The notes beneath the pieces were generated by a model, which ran no database searches, was not told the DNA's origin, and was given only the letters and a program-made list of their open reading frames with translations. Made by a program: the position numbers and the translations under genes. This document shows, piece after piece, positions 1 to 11,225 of a stretch of DNA of 64,000 nt. This DNA comes from Sitta carolinensis (lineage: Eukaryota > Chordata > Aves > Passeriformes > Sittidae). Location: contig CM063289.1 of assembly GCA_032173965.1 (NCBI GenBank), positions 25,507,690 through 25,571,689 on the forward strand, in the 5' to 3' direction. Position 1 is the stretch's first letter; each line of letters begins with the position of its first letter.

Positions 1-1940
1 GACAGATACAACAGTGCTGCCATGAGGACAGCTGAGGTTAGCTGGGTGGCAGCCCTAGCCTATTCCAATCTATTTGATGAAGACTTTTCTTAGGTTTACT
101 AGCCAAAGAGTAAATTGCAGAAGTAACTAGATTACACTTACTGCTGGATACAGTCCTCCTAGATCAACATTGAGACATGCTAGTGAGCAAACACACGCCA
201 GTTTGCAAACCTGACTGGCATATTTCCTTCAAATAGCTGGATAGACTGCAATATGAACTGCTAGTGCAGTTTGGCTCTGAAAACTTCCACCAGTATAAAG
301 CCAACAGTCTTTGACACAGTGTCTATCTCTGTGTTCAGGAACAATGCCTCCTTCTTTGCTGATGTTAAAGAATGTTTTATTGCAGGGAGCAATATAGACA
401 CACGGCACTAAAAGAGGAAGCAGAGTTCTATTGCCAGCGGGCCATTACTTAAAGTATTCCCAATTCAGTGCCAGTGATCAAAAACTTTCAGATTCTGGGC
501 TCAATTTGTAGGAGAAAATATGACTCTGAAAGCCACTAAATTTTATCTAGAAATCAGAGATGATAATCATAAATCTGTAGGAAGTAGATTTTATGAAGTC
601 CCTTTTTCTAGAGCAAAACTTGCTTCTTACATTGCAGTATGATGCCTCATTTTTACTCCTATAACCAGCAACTGAAATATCATTCCTCAAAAATGTAAAT
701 GTGTATTTTAGATTTGTTTTTAATTTTCTGACAAAAAAATATTTTTTTAGAATTTATTAGGGTTTTTAAACCTTTAAAAATGGATATACCATAATAAAGC
801 CCTGTTCTCTTTCTCCAGATGTGTCTGAAGAAACCCTAAAGCTTCTTTGATAATTTACTTATAAAATGAGGAAAGCCTACTTGACTGTCATCTAACTACA
901 GCCAGAAAAGTAGTGAGGAAAATATCACTTATCTGCAAAGGACTTCACATTCTCATCACAGTGTAGCTTTCCTGTAGACAGCATGACAGAAGATTTTTCA
1001 TCTATCCATCTATATATTTTTGTAGCATATACATTATTTCTTGGTGTTGGGTGTCTAAACTGAAACACATAAAAAATGTGAAACATCTGAAATGCTTAAA
1101 AACTGTAAATAAGTTTTTCAACTAGCTTTATATGGCTTCTTCCCTTACAGTAATCCCAGTCATGCTTGAATTACCTAAGCAAATTTAATCAAAATGTCAA
1201 AGATCTACCAAAATTCAGGGTTCAAAAAACAAAAACCAAAAACCCCCAAACATAAAGTGAGATTACAAAATGTAATTTGCTCTTCAAAAGATGAATTTCC
1301 ACTATGTCTTGGAGCCACTCTTAGTTGTTTTCTGTAAATCACTGCATTTTTCTTTTCTTTGCCAAGAACTATCAGTCATAGCTGTCCATGGCTATGATTC
1401 TTCTTGGTCCAAGAAGAAATCAATGACTACCAAAAGCTTTCTATTGTTGTTACTTTGTAAGTACAAATGCTTTTCTTCCAGCAGGCATAGTAGCAAACTG
1501 TACAAATGTCATTTTTTTGCAGACAGCCCAAGAATGACGTCAGTGCACTGAGGCAGTGTTTTGGCTCTGAATGTCTGAAGGCTTCGATACCAAACTCAGT
1601 TCCTGATGCTTTCTGGCTCTTTCTCTCTTGAAAACGCTCCGGTAGTGTGGCTCCTCCTGTCTCACACAGTGAGAGCAGTGGTCTGGCCACTCGCTTCTCA
1701 CCAGCCAGGTGCGTGCAGAGCTGCATCTCCTGCGGGCCTGGCTGATGTGGTGTGTTGGTGATTCTGGTTTTGCTGACTGTGTGCTGTGACTCGTTCGGAG
1801 CACTCGCCACAGTAACCAGTAGCAACCAAACCACTGCTGTCCTTTGACATTACACCGTAGTCACTACATGATATAGTTAGTACACACGAAAAAAAGGGCC
1901 TTTGCAAATCCATCAGAAATCATAACGACATGGTTAAAGC
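1..1940. other. Noncoding flank, no gene recognised
   Basis: AT-rich sequence with no exon I can support on either strand. An open frame of 135 codons on the minus strand (1427-1834) has no recognisable domain, no convincing splice sites and low-complexity composition, so I treat it as chance. In human the neighbour on this side of GPX7 is TUT4. None of its zinc-knuckle or nucleotidyltransferase sequence is visible here. Confidence 0.6.
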
Positions 1941-1964
1941 AGGATCTTTAATAACACCAAGGCC

Positions 1965-2060
1965 ATTGCTTTGATCCCTGTATGGGCTATTCACATAAGA
2001 GTTGGACTCAGTGACCCTTGTGGGTGCCTTCCAACCCAGAATATTCTGCGATTGTGCGAC
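1965..2060 (+). repeat. CR1 LINE 3'-end fragment upstream of GPX7
   Basis: The stretch reads GTTGGACTCAGTGACCC, then TGTGGGTGCCTTCCAACCC, then a degenerate copy of the ATTCTGTGATTCTGTGA tail. This is the diagnostic 3' end of avian CR1 retrotransposons in sense orientation. Only about 100 bp remain, so it is a heavily 5'-truncated copy, the usual state of CR1. It lies about 230 bp before the first GPX7 ATG and abuts the CpG island. Confidence 0.8.
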
Positions 2061-2119
2061 TGGCATCCCACAGATCGAGCCGACTCTTGCTGTAAACCCA
2101 TAACCTTTCCGTGCACCAC

Positions 2120-2660
2120 TTGCACTACGAAACGCTCCTTTCCCGAGGCTGTGCATCCTGCCGGGAGCCACCCGGGCGCGGAGCGGAGCGGGCAGAGGCG
2201 CCGGCTGCCGCAAAAGGCCCGTTTGCAGCAGCGAGCCGTTTGCGGCAGCGCGGCGGGGCCGGCGGCGGGCAGAGCGCGGCGGCCGTGCAGCATGCTGGAC
2301 CCGGAGGGCAGTGTGGAGCACCAGCCTGCCTCCTCCTTCCCCAAAGTCCTCCTCATCCCTCTAGCCATGCTCCTCGCAATCGCAGCGCTCCTGCTCCTAG
2401 CCTTTTCCGCTACGCGGCAGAAGGAGCCTGATTTTTACACTTTCAAAGTTGTAAACATCAGGGGCAAGCTTGTGTCTCTGGAGAAGTACAGGGGCTCGGT
2501 AAGTGCGGCGCGGAGGGGCGGCTCCCGCCCGGGTCACTAACAGGCAGCCCTTGCATGTCCGCGGGGAGAGCGCTCGGAGCCTCGGGGCACAGCGTGTGCG
2601 TCTGGGCTGCTCTGACTCTGCTCTCGGGCGAGCACGGCTGGCTAACACAGGCTCCTCTTC
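2120..2660. promoter_or_regulatory. GPX7: CpG island / promoter region of GPX7
   Basis: CpG density rises sharply here, while the flanks are AT-rich. The island covers the presumed 5' UTR, exon 1 and the first 160 bp of intron 1. GC-box-like GGCGGGGCCGG occurs just before the ATG. I see no clear TATA box, consistent with a broad housekeeping-type promoter. The transcription start cannot be placed from sequence alone. Confidence 0.7.
2292..2498 (+). CDS. GPX7: GPX7 exon 1 (coding part)
   Basis: Encodes residues 1-69: a polar N-terminus, a hydrophobic segment (19-38) and the start of the peroxidase domain, ending YRGS. The donor is TCG|GTAAGT, phase 0. The ATG at 2292 has A at -3. A second in-frame ATG at 2367 (Met26) has G at -3 and CC at -2/-1. 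Either could initiate. The later one yields a compact signal peptide like that of mammalian GPX7, the earlier one a longer N-terminus more like the membrane-anchored GPX8. Confidence 0.92.
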
Positions 2661-5600
2661 AATAAAGCGTTTGCAGTCTAACCCCCGTGTGTGTCCGCGT
2701 CTTCTCCTGCTGCAGCCGCCTGCAGACGTGGCAGGCAGGGAGTGCTGCCCTCCTGCCGCTCTTGCAGCAGGATGGAGAGCTCTGGATTCTGCCTATTCCG
2801 TTGGAAGCTCTGGAAGTTTGTGTCTTTGTGTAACTTACTTTTGGAGTTTATTCCTGCCTTTTAACTGCATGACTTCTTGTGTGTTATTCTTACCTAAATC
2901 CCATTCCTTTTTAGTGATCTGCATTAAAAAAAAAATGGGATTTAATCCGTGACTAATGGAGTTAACATATTTCACTGTAGTTAGTAAAAGCATGAGACAT
3001 TACAAAGTATCACAGTATAGTGAAATTGTAACAATATCATGCAAATTCCTTTCTCGCTTTTTAGTGTGACAGCAAAGTGAAGAAGGGCACATAGATACGT
3101 ATACTTTTATGATGTCTTCTACTTTGTATTTACATATTACATTAAGTATTTCTAGGCAGAGTTTTCCATACCATTTTAAAACAATGACCCTGACTATAAT
3201 CTGAAGTTTTCATTTTATTTTTTTAGTGTTTTGATCATCTAAAAAAAGATGGTTGGTACCTATTGAAGAGTGGAAAAAGAACTTGGCGCACACATTATAC
3301 TTAATACTATAACCTCTTACAGCCCCTTTCACAAATTATAGATGCTAAAATCAATATAAATCCCACAAGTGCCGCTCTTAGCACTTAGAAGTAACACATC
3401 TGTGATACAGTCAGGCAGTCCAATAGTTTCACTGCTGCCCAAAAAGGCAGCATCACTTCTCATTTTCACCCCTTTTCTCCAGCTTTTTATTTACACCTTC
3501 CTTCTCCCCCTCCTCCGATGTCTGAGCTCACTGATCCACAGCAGCAGGTCACTAAAACATTGGCAGGAAGACAGAGAAGATATATAGGGAGATGCACATT
3601 TTCCTGAGCTCAGCAGAAAGGGATATTCATGGATTTGGACCAAATGAGAGGTCTACATCCTTCCTGGTCAAAGCCCTCATCCCCCTTCATTAAAAACTGA
3701 TACAGCAGGACTGGTCCCATGCCCACTCAAATATCTATGTCAGAGAAAAACATGGAAGCTGTTTAATATTGAGCAATATTTGTGCTTTTTTAATGACCCC
3801 CTTCCAAAGGCTTTGTCAATAAATCCTGTTACTGGGGCATGTTTTGTCTGCATATCATCTGCCAATCTGAGTAAGCAAATACCACCTCTAGCTTCTCTAT
3901 CTCAGGGCTAGAATCCACATGGAAAGGAGTTAAGGGGGAACTTGGAAGAATTCCTTACATCCACTCTGTGGAGAGCTGGGGGTGTTCATCCCCTCCGGAA
4001 CAAGCTGCAGAGCCTGCTCTGGGATCTCATGAACAGGCAGGTTCAGGGTGTGTGCTGTATCCCAGGGCTGTGTTTCCAGGCCACCCTCAAGGCATGGCTG
4101 ATTTCAGAAAGGGGATCTATAGAGCTGTGTCTGGGAAAGATAATACCATTGATGAATGGTATTCTTTGATCTCTGCTAGGCCACATGGAAGAGTTTATTC
4201 CAAAAAAGTGACATTCAGCTTCTGTGTGGAATAAAAGATAGATTTGTATTCAGAGATCCTATTAATGTTCAGGCTACCTGCTCTTTGATAATGTATGTGC
4301 ACAATTTTAAAGAAATACAGTAATAAAACACATCCCTTTCTGTCATCATGTTGTCAGAACTCAGTATCAAGATAGAAAAAGGTTAATTAAAGCTCCCATT
4401 TATTTCTTAAAATAAACTTGCTTAAATCTGCAGTTAGATAAGTAATGTTAAGGCACAGGTTTATTATAATATTTTAAAGCTATTAAAAGAAAGCAAATGT
4501 TATTAAAGTATATGTATGTGCTGGTGGTGTTTTAAGGAAAGTGAGTCACTAGTTAGCTCCTGGAACAATAGTCTGTTAATTGCTAAACCAGCTTTTACCA
4601 GCCTTAAGCTTTCTGGCAGATGTAGAGAAGACATTTTCCTTAATTCAGTCACTCAGCTCATTTATTTAAATAACTACTTAATTGGAAGTCAAGAAACTAG
4701 GAATTGAAAAACTCCAAAGGCTTCCAGACTCTAAAACAATTAATAAAGTCTGCTAATTCTAAAACCACAAGAGCTGTGCAAAGTAATAAACAATCAGTGC
4801 AATTCATGACTGACAGGATCATTCTTCAATAAATCATTATTGATATAAACTTGTGTCTATTCTGATCATTGAAACAATTTTTTCATAATAAGAACAAAAA
4901 GACTGATTGATATTAATTCACTTTCTATTTGAGCGTATCTTGATACGAACCCTCTGTTATATAGTAAAGAAAGGGAGGACTATTACCACTGAGAAAAGAG
5001 TTCCACAACTGAAACAGATCAAAAAACTGACTGGTTCCCTGTGTTGTGAAGCCCATCCTTCTGTGGTTTTTCTGCACTACCATAAAATGTTGACCCACCA
5101 CTCATCTACATTAAAAACAAAGGACAGTGATTACGGCTGGACAAGAATCAAGAGGATCCAAACGAGATTAGTTTTCTATCTAATCTAATTCAATAATCTT
5201 ATCTTTTATTATATGATCTGTATCTGATATGCTGTAAGAAGGAGTATTCTTACCAAAAATAGTACCTATTTGGGAGTCAGAACTCCCAAACATCAACTGT
5301 TCCCTGCTGGGTTTGTGCCTATGTTGCTCTAATGGTACCAATCTACCACCCAGCTGAGTACAGTGTGCTGGGGTGGAATTAAGCAGTGCCAGTGCAGTGC
5401 CTTTGGAAATCTTGAACCACAGGTACTACAATCATGAAAAAGCATTAGGCACTGTAACAAGTATTATTTTAAACTAAATATTATTATTGAAAGTTCTGCT
5501 AGGCACTTTGGACCCAGGCTTGTTGCAAGCTAAGGATGTGGCATTGCTGAGTGTGGATAAATGCACAGCCACTGAATCACTGCACGAATATTGCTATTTG

Positions 5601-8600
5601 TTCCACGAAGGCCACAGCTCGGTGAGTTGGTGCCAGCTGACATTTGTGGCTGATTCTCCCATCAGTCACATAGAGCCAGTTAAGAAATTCTGGATCTAAA
5701 AACCCAAGTATCTGCTGTCTCTGCTGACAGATCCACAAAGAATTACTTGAGGCTGAGACAAATTCCTAAATCTGCCCCAGGATTTTTCCCTAAAGGAGGC
5801 GCTCTGGTGTGAACATTAATTAAAGCAAGAAGAGTTTTTGCAGTGTTAAATAAATGCATGGATTTTCTAAGCAAAGGGAATGATAGTTTTAAGAGGTCAG
5901 ACAACAGCTGATCAAGAATTCAGCTGAAATGAAATCATTTTTGTGAGGTCCATTGAACTGTTTGCACTGCACACTAGGTGGTGTGCTTGACTTGCACTCT
6001 CAGAGCCTAAAGTCAGGCATATTGAACTTAACTGGAATCATTAATAGTTGTAAGAGGTCAAAATACAGCCTCTACATGAGAGTAAAAAGAGTGACTTACT
6101 TATTAAAAATAAAATACAGACCAAAAAAATCACCACTTGAAATCACTTCTAATACCAGACATCTGAAAGATAACTCAGGAAAGATATTTAAAGAATCATT
6201 TTAAACATTTACTGAGAAATACTAATAGATTAAATAGAGAAATACTAATAGAACAAAACTTTTCATTACATATGTTACTTATACTTTTAAGAGGTTTATA
6301 CTATTAAACTATGGAGTACAGTAATGGAGAATTCAGTTACAGAGAATGCATTTTTCTAAGGAAAAAAAGAAGCATAATGTGTCTGCCATCCCCAGAAATG
6401 CTGAGTGTAGTTTCCATTTGTTTGGGGGGAATATGTTTGGAAGTTTGCATTGTTGTCACTGTGAGCTCTCAACTCTTTCACCACAGTGCCAAGTAACCAC
6501 TGGTTTTAAACAGCTGTAAATTAAAATTGTTGTTTCTTTTTGAGTGAATTCTTTCAAGCCCTTATTTTACTTAAAATCAAGTAAAAATGATGAAAGCTTG
6601 ATTGCTTTCACTGGAAATTTATCTTTCATATCTGTTTTAATATGAGCACAATGCCTACACAACCTTATTTCCCCCAAACCTCCAGTGACAAATTCTCACA
6701 TTACCCTTCTATTTGAGAGAAGGTACCAATAGAGGTGAATTCAGTATGAACACTTCTGCATCATGAAAATTCCAAGGCTTAAGCTGTATTTTGAAGAACT
6801 TCTAAAATTTCATATGGAAGAACTACATGTGACTTCAGCTCTTAATGACACAAATTATCTTTATTTTATACCAAACTACAGTTATCACTATGTTTGATAG
6901 ATTATTTGAAAAGAACAGAATTGCCAATAGTTATTTTTTATGTCCAACATAAAAATTCTGTTTCAAATCCTGAGTCTGCAACAGGAATGCATCACAAAAT
7001 TATTACCTCTTCTCTTAAAATAAAATCTAATTATATGCCATAATTTTGGATGTTTTAGGAGACTGAATTTAATATTTCAGACGGAGCTTGCAAATATTGT
7101 CTGAATGAAAGTGATGATTTAGAGGTGAGATGGCTGCAGGTCATAGTTCATAGACAAGTGTACAGGGGTTGTTTAGATTGTATCCTGTTGACACACTGCA
7201 CCACAAAGATTACACCGACTTGTGCTTTGAAAGATCACCTGCCTTCCAGGGAAAACAGAGCCACTCCTAATCCACTTTACATTTAGTAACTAGACTTTGA
7301 TGGGTCCTCATGGGTCCTTCCAACTCCAGATATTCTATGATTCAATGATATCATACATACAAAGTAGAAAATACACAAAGTAATTCTTAATGTTTAATGT
7401 AAGAAATTTCAAATACCAACATCCTCTTAGCTTTTCCTTTACTCATTCCTACCCCTTCTACACATTTCATCTTATGTTGATTATGTTATATTACCCAGAT
7501 ATGTACCTCTATATGCCAGTTCATTTTCTGGCTTTAAAAACACTATGCACTTGTAGCCATTTATTTTTCACTAAATATAATTTATTTCACACATCCTTTT
7601 TCCTTAGATACTTTTATATGAAAGCATTAGAATGGACTCAATTTATGTAGAATGAGCACCAGCTCCCACAAAATTCATGAGAACAACAAAAGTGTAAGTC
7701 TAAAATTCTAAAAGTTATTTAAGGCTAAAATTATCTCAGAAACCAGTGAAAAATTCTTCAAGGCTTTGATAAACTGTACTATGTGTTAGTTCAGTGTTAG
7801 GTCACTTAATATCTCCAGTGAATTCTGTAGTTCCTGTAGTGCTCACCTGCCTGTGATAGCTGCCTCCCCTCTGGATCTGTGCTGGCTGACATGTGCCTGG
7901 TGCTCGTATCCGACACAATGCACAGAGCATTGAACATCATCCTCTGCAGGAATCCTGCAGGATAGTGGGCAGCCTTCACTGCTGGGAATCTCTAATTGAG
8001 GCAGTAAACCTTTGTGCAAGAACTGTTGTCATTTTGTCACAACTGAGTAGATTTACTGTAGAAGTGATGGGAAATTTTACAGCCCGCACTGCACTGACCA
8101 ACCCCAAACGCTGTAACTGCTTCTGTTGACTTCCATGTCAAGACATCTACACTACCAATGATAAATGGATCAGCCACTTCTGCAGGGGCACTAAATTTTG
8201 AGCAAGGAAACATACTGCAGAGCAGATGCTTCACAACAAATAAATAAACAACAAAAAATACATTGATTTGCAAGTTTCTTTCACGCAACTTGGTGTATCT
8301 TAGCTGCATGGTCACTCCTTCATTATGCTTAGAAACTGTCCAAAAGGCAGAATGGAAAAAAAACAGATTCTGGGTAAATTGCAGATTAAGATTGTTTAGC
8401 AGTTGGTTGATTATCTTAATGCTTGCCAAAGAGGAACACATAAAAGAGATATTAAATCTCCCTTTTGTGAACAGGGTTCAATGTAGTTTCTAATATGTGT
8501 TCTGTCACAGTTCCCTAGACATACTTTTCTGGGTTTTTTTTAATTGTCTGCATTCCAGCCTACCTGTTAGAAAAAAAGATTTGGAACACATTTTTAAATG

Positions 8601-10835
8601 TGCTCTCTTGTTCTTCAGGTGTCTCTAGTTGTCAACGTTGCAAGTGAGTGTGGGTACACAGACAGCCACTACAAGGCCTTACAGCAGCTGCAGAGAGACC
8701 TGGGCCCATATCATTTCAATGTGCTGGCTTTCCCCTGCAATCAGTTTGGGCAGCAAGAACCAGACACCAACAAAGAAATTGAGAGCTTTGCACGAAAGAC
8801 TTATGGTGCCTCCTTCCCCATGTTCAGCAAAATCACAGTCAGTGGAGCCGGTGCAATTCCTGCCTTCAAGTACTTAATTGGTGAGTAACCTGGAATGCTG
8901 GAGGGTTGTTTCTCCTCCACAGAGGTCCTCTGACACAAAACACCATCCAACAGAAAAAAGAGATCTCTAGTTGTGCTCACAGAGTTGTCAGGCTCCAAGA
9001 GGTCACAAGTCATGTAGTCCCTCCTCCTGCACAAGGCAGAATTTCTCTCTGTCACCTTTGTCTTACCTTCCAAACAGATCTCCAGAGATGAAGACACATC
9101 AATAGCAGATGTCCTGTAAAAGCTGGTCCAATAAATCTCTACGTGGAATACAGACCTTGACATACTCTCCTCTAGGCATACAACACCCTGACCTTCTTTG
9201 CAGCCTCCTAAGTGCTCCTCCTGTGACCTGAGTGCTGCAGGTTGGATTTATAAGATTCTTCTCTAGAGCTGTAGGATAAGTGCAAGCAAAGCACCTCAAA
9301 ATTTACTTCAACAATAAAAACTGAAGGCACTAGATGATGTCATTGAATACTCCCTTCCTCATTCCTCCCCCAGCACTGGAACAGCCACACTGTGCAGTCC
9401 CTCCAATGACAATCTGCTCTATAGCCAGTACTAACACCTGAAGAGGCTTGGCTGGTTCTTACCAGCAGCAAGGCAGGATATTCCCTATCAAGGCACTGCT
9501 TCTCTTGCACTGAACAAATGCTCTAAATACCATTTGAATGCCCTATTAAAATGTCAGTCTTAACCCAATGTAAAAGAAACGTCTTTCAGCAACGAACTAT
9601 AGTAAAGCCCAGTGTGACACAGTGTCACCTGAGCTGCATTCTGCAAGGACCATATCCCTGCTGCTTCTCTCCAGCACCACAGTGTTCTCCCAAATCCCAC
9701 TGAGATTTCAGGAGCGTAGATATTATTTTTGACTACCTCAAACTCACCTCCTTCCAGGTGTCTGTAATGGATCACTCTGCTAGCCAAACTTCCCTGTAAT
9801 TCTCTTCACATCCTTCTATCTCTGCTTTGCCCAGGAGAGTTCCTGCAGACACGTCCCCAGAAACGCAAAACTTGTGTTCCCCTGCTCGCCTGCCCCCAGG
9901 GGGAGGCTGCTAGAGCCTGCGGCTTTATTCAGCACAATGACAGCATAGTTAAAAGCGTAGGTCTGCCTGTGTCTTGATGATACATTGAAATAACTTCTGA
10001 TTCCTTATGAGGTTTGCCCAATGTACAATCAGTGGAAAAAAAGGTGCTAATTTGTCTGTAGCGTTTGTACTTGTGCTTTTAGAGGGATGAAGTTCCTGAT
10101 CTCTTTGAAAGTCCTGGAAATTTTGTTAGTCACATAGCAGAAGAGTAAAGGGTAAGAGTGTGACCCATGTAAAATGGTAGGTGATCAGAAAGGGGAAAAC
10201 TGTAGTAATGAGAATTAGGTGGAAACCTGGAACAATTACTTTGTTGTTTCTTCATGTAGCATTCCTTGAAACAATCTTCTGAAGCACATTGTACTTTTGG
10301 AGGGAAAATTCTGGATAAGCAAGTAATTAGTCCTGGTACGGATATACTGTCATGCCAAATTCCATTTTCCTATCAGTGTTTTACTGTATCAGCTATATCT
10401 CTATAGTACAGCCCCACACACATGCACTCACACATTTCAACACTAATTATTAAGTTTTCTCTAGGCTCAAGCTTCCCTGTTTCCATTAGTCTCCAAGGGA
10501 CTACTGTCTAGTTAAAGCTGTCTGTCAGAAAATTAATCTTATTCAGTCTGAACTTCCTCTTAATTTTATATTCCTTCTTCCTCTGCAAGGTTAATCATCA
10601 AATTGACATGAAGAAATGTCAGGAATTGGCTAATGTGGTTTTCTAATACTCAATTTTTTCCCCTCCTGTAGATTCTACAGGAGAAGAACCAACCTGGAAC
10701 TTCTGGAAATATCTGGTGGACCCCAATGGGAAAGTAGTAAAGGCCTGGGACTCTACTGTCTCTGTTGAAGAAATAAGACCCCATGTTACAGAACTTGTAA
10801 GGAAAATCATCCTAAAGAAGAAAGATGAATTATGA
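2292..10835 (+). CDS. GPX7: GPX7, glutathione peroxidase 7 (join of three exons, 210 aa)
   Basis: Joined CDS 2292-2498, 8619-8880 and 10672-10835: 633 nt, 210 codons plus stop, intron phases 0 and 1. The product is an ER-lumen peroxidase that uses peroxide to oxidise protein disulfide isomerase and chaperones such as BiP (family knowledge). Seen: thioredoxin-fold glutathione peroxidase core; peroxidatic Cys80 in VASECG in place of selenocysteine; Cys109 in FPCNQFG, the position of the second redox cysteine; WNFWKYLV at 165-172; C-terminal KDEL. NIRGKLVSLEKYRGS, QLQRDLGP and VSVEE follow GPX7, not GPX8. Residues 1-25 precede a hydrophobic run (19-38). Starting at Met26 gives 185 aa, close to the 187 aa of human GPX7. 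SHISAL2A lies downstream in the same orientation, as in human. Confidence 0.95.
6214..6251. repeat. Short direct duplication, period 23 bp
   Basis: The 15-mer GAGAAATACTAATAG occurs at 6214-6228 and again at 6237-6251, with an 8-bp spacer. It is probably a replication-slippage duplication inside GPX7 intron 1. Confidence 0.8.
7288..7348 (+). repeat. CR1 LINE 3'-end fragment
   Basis: Contains TGGGTCCTTCCAACTCC followed by ATATTCTATGATTCAATGA, the CR1 3' terminus with its 8-bp tail repeat, in sense orientation. Only about 60 bp are recognisable, within GPX7 intron 1. Confidence 0.75.
8619..8880 (+). CDS. GPX7: GPX7 exon 2
   Basis: Encodes residues 70-156 plus one base of codon 157. The acceptor is TTCTTCAG|GTGTCTC and the donor TTG|GTGAGT. 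It carries VSLVVNVASECGYTD with the peroxidatic Cys80, and VLAFPCNQFGQQEP with Cys109. The 29-residue spacing equals that between Cys57 and Cys86 in human GPX7. The C-terminal half (ESFARKTYGASFPMFSKI) is also typical of GPX7. Confidence 0.95.
8881..10671 (+). other. GPX7: GPX7 intron 2
   Basis: A 1.8-kb intron with a GTGAGT donor and a CCTCCTGTAG acceptor. There is a modestly GC-richer, pyrimidine-rich stretch around 9.0-9.9 kb that could be an old degraded repeat. No further exon or RNA gene could be recognised. Confidence 0.85.
10672..10835 (+). CDS. GPX7: GPX7 exon 3 (coding part, stop TGA)
   Basis: Completes codon 157 (Asp) and encodes residues 158-210. It contains EEPTWNFWKYLVDPNGKVV, which holds the conserved active-site-region tryptophans, and VSVEEIRPHV. 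It ends KKKDEL followed by TGA at 10833-10835. The last four residues are a textbook KDEL ER-retrieval signal; human GPX7 ends in the variant REDL. Confidence 0.95.
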
Positions 10836-11225
10836 CTTTCAAAAATCCCAACCTTCCATTTGCATCTTAATTGAGAATTAGGGCTGGACTTTGTCTTTTC
10901 ACATTCCAAAAGAGAGGATATGGGGAGAGGAAATTATGACTAGTTGAATCTGTATTCAACATCTAAGATGGTAGAAACCAGCAAGTTAACATGGTCAAAC
11001 TAATAGAATATTTTTCTCTGGCCAAATTCAGTTTGAGTTTTCTAGGAAAGAAGAAATCTTCAACAATTCTTTCTTCACCAATTCAATTATTAGTTTTTGG
11101 GAAGTCAGTTCATATAGGAAGAAAAATGAGAATAGTGAGAATGTCCTAGCTGGGATCTCCCTGATATCTATAAATCTGTTGTCATATTTTGATTGCAAAC
11201 TGAATAAAATAAAATAAAATTAAAA
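10836..11225 (+). terminator. GPX7: GPX7 3' UTR with triple poly(A) signal
   Basis: The UTR runs from the TGA to a run of three overlapping AATAAA hexamers starting at 11203, 11208 and 11213 (AATAAAATAAAATAAAAT). No earlier AATAAA follows the stop. Cleavage is expected shortly after, roughly 11225-11245. Selenocysteine insertion is not needed because the active site is cysteine. Confidence 0.75.

Larger units (their letters stand above)
2499..8618 (+). other. GPX7: GPX7 intron 1
   Basis: A 6.1-kb GT-AG intron. It starts in the CpG island and then becomes AT-rich. A canonical AATAAA lies at 2661-2666, only 163 nt after the donor. Reading through the donor gives a stop at 2538-2540. Further on are a 23-bp-period direct repeat at 6214-6251 and a CR1 3' end near 7.3 kb. 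No nested exon could be supported. Confidence 0.85.

Noticed and set aside
8990..9250. Possible antisense CR1 remnant in GPX7 intron 2
   Set aside because: Some phrases (GTAGTCCCTCCTCCTGCACAA, CTCCAGAGATGAAGAC) recall CR1, but the diagnostic 3' terminus is missing and the match is too weak to annotate.
2292..10835. GPX8 as the identity of the peroxidase gene, suggested by the hydrophobic N-terminus after a short polar head
   Set aside because: The catalytic domain matches GPX7 motifs (NIRGKLVSLEKYRGS, SECG, QLQRDLGP, EEPTWNFWKYLV, VSVEE), and the neighbour SHISAL2A is the GPX7 neighbour in human.
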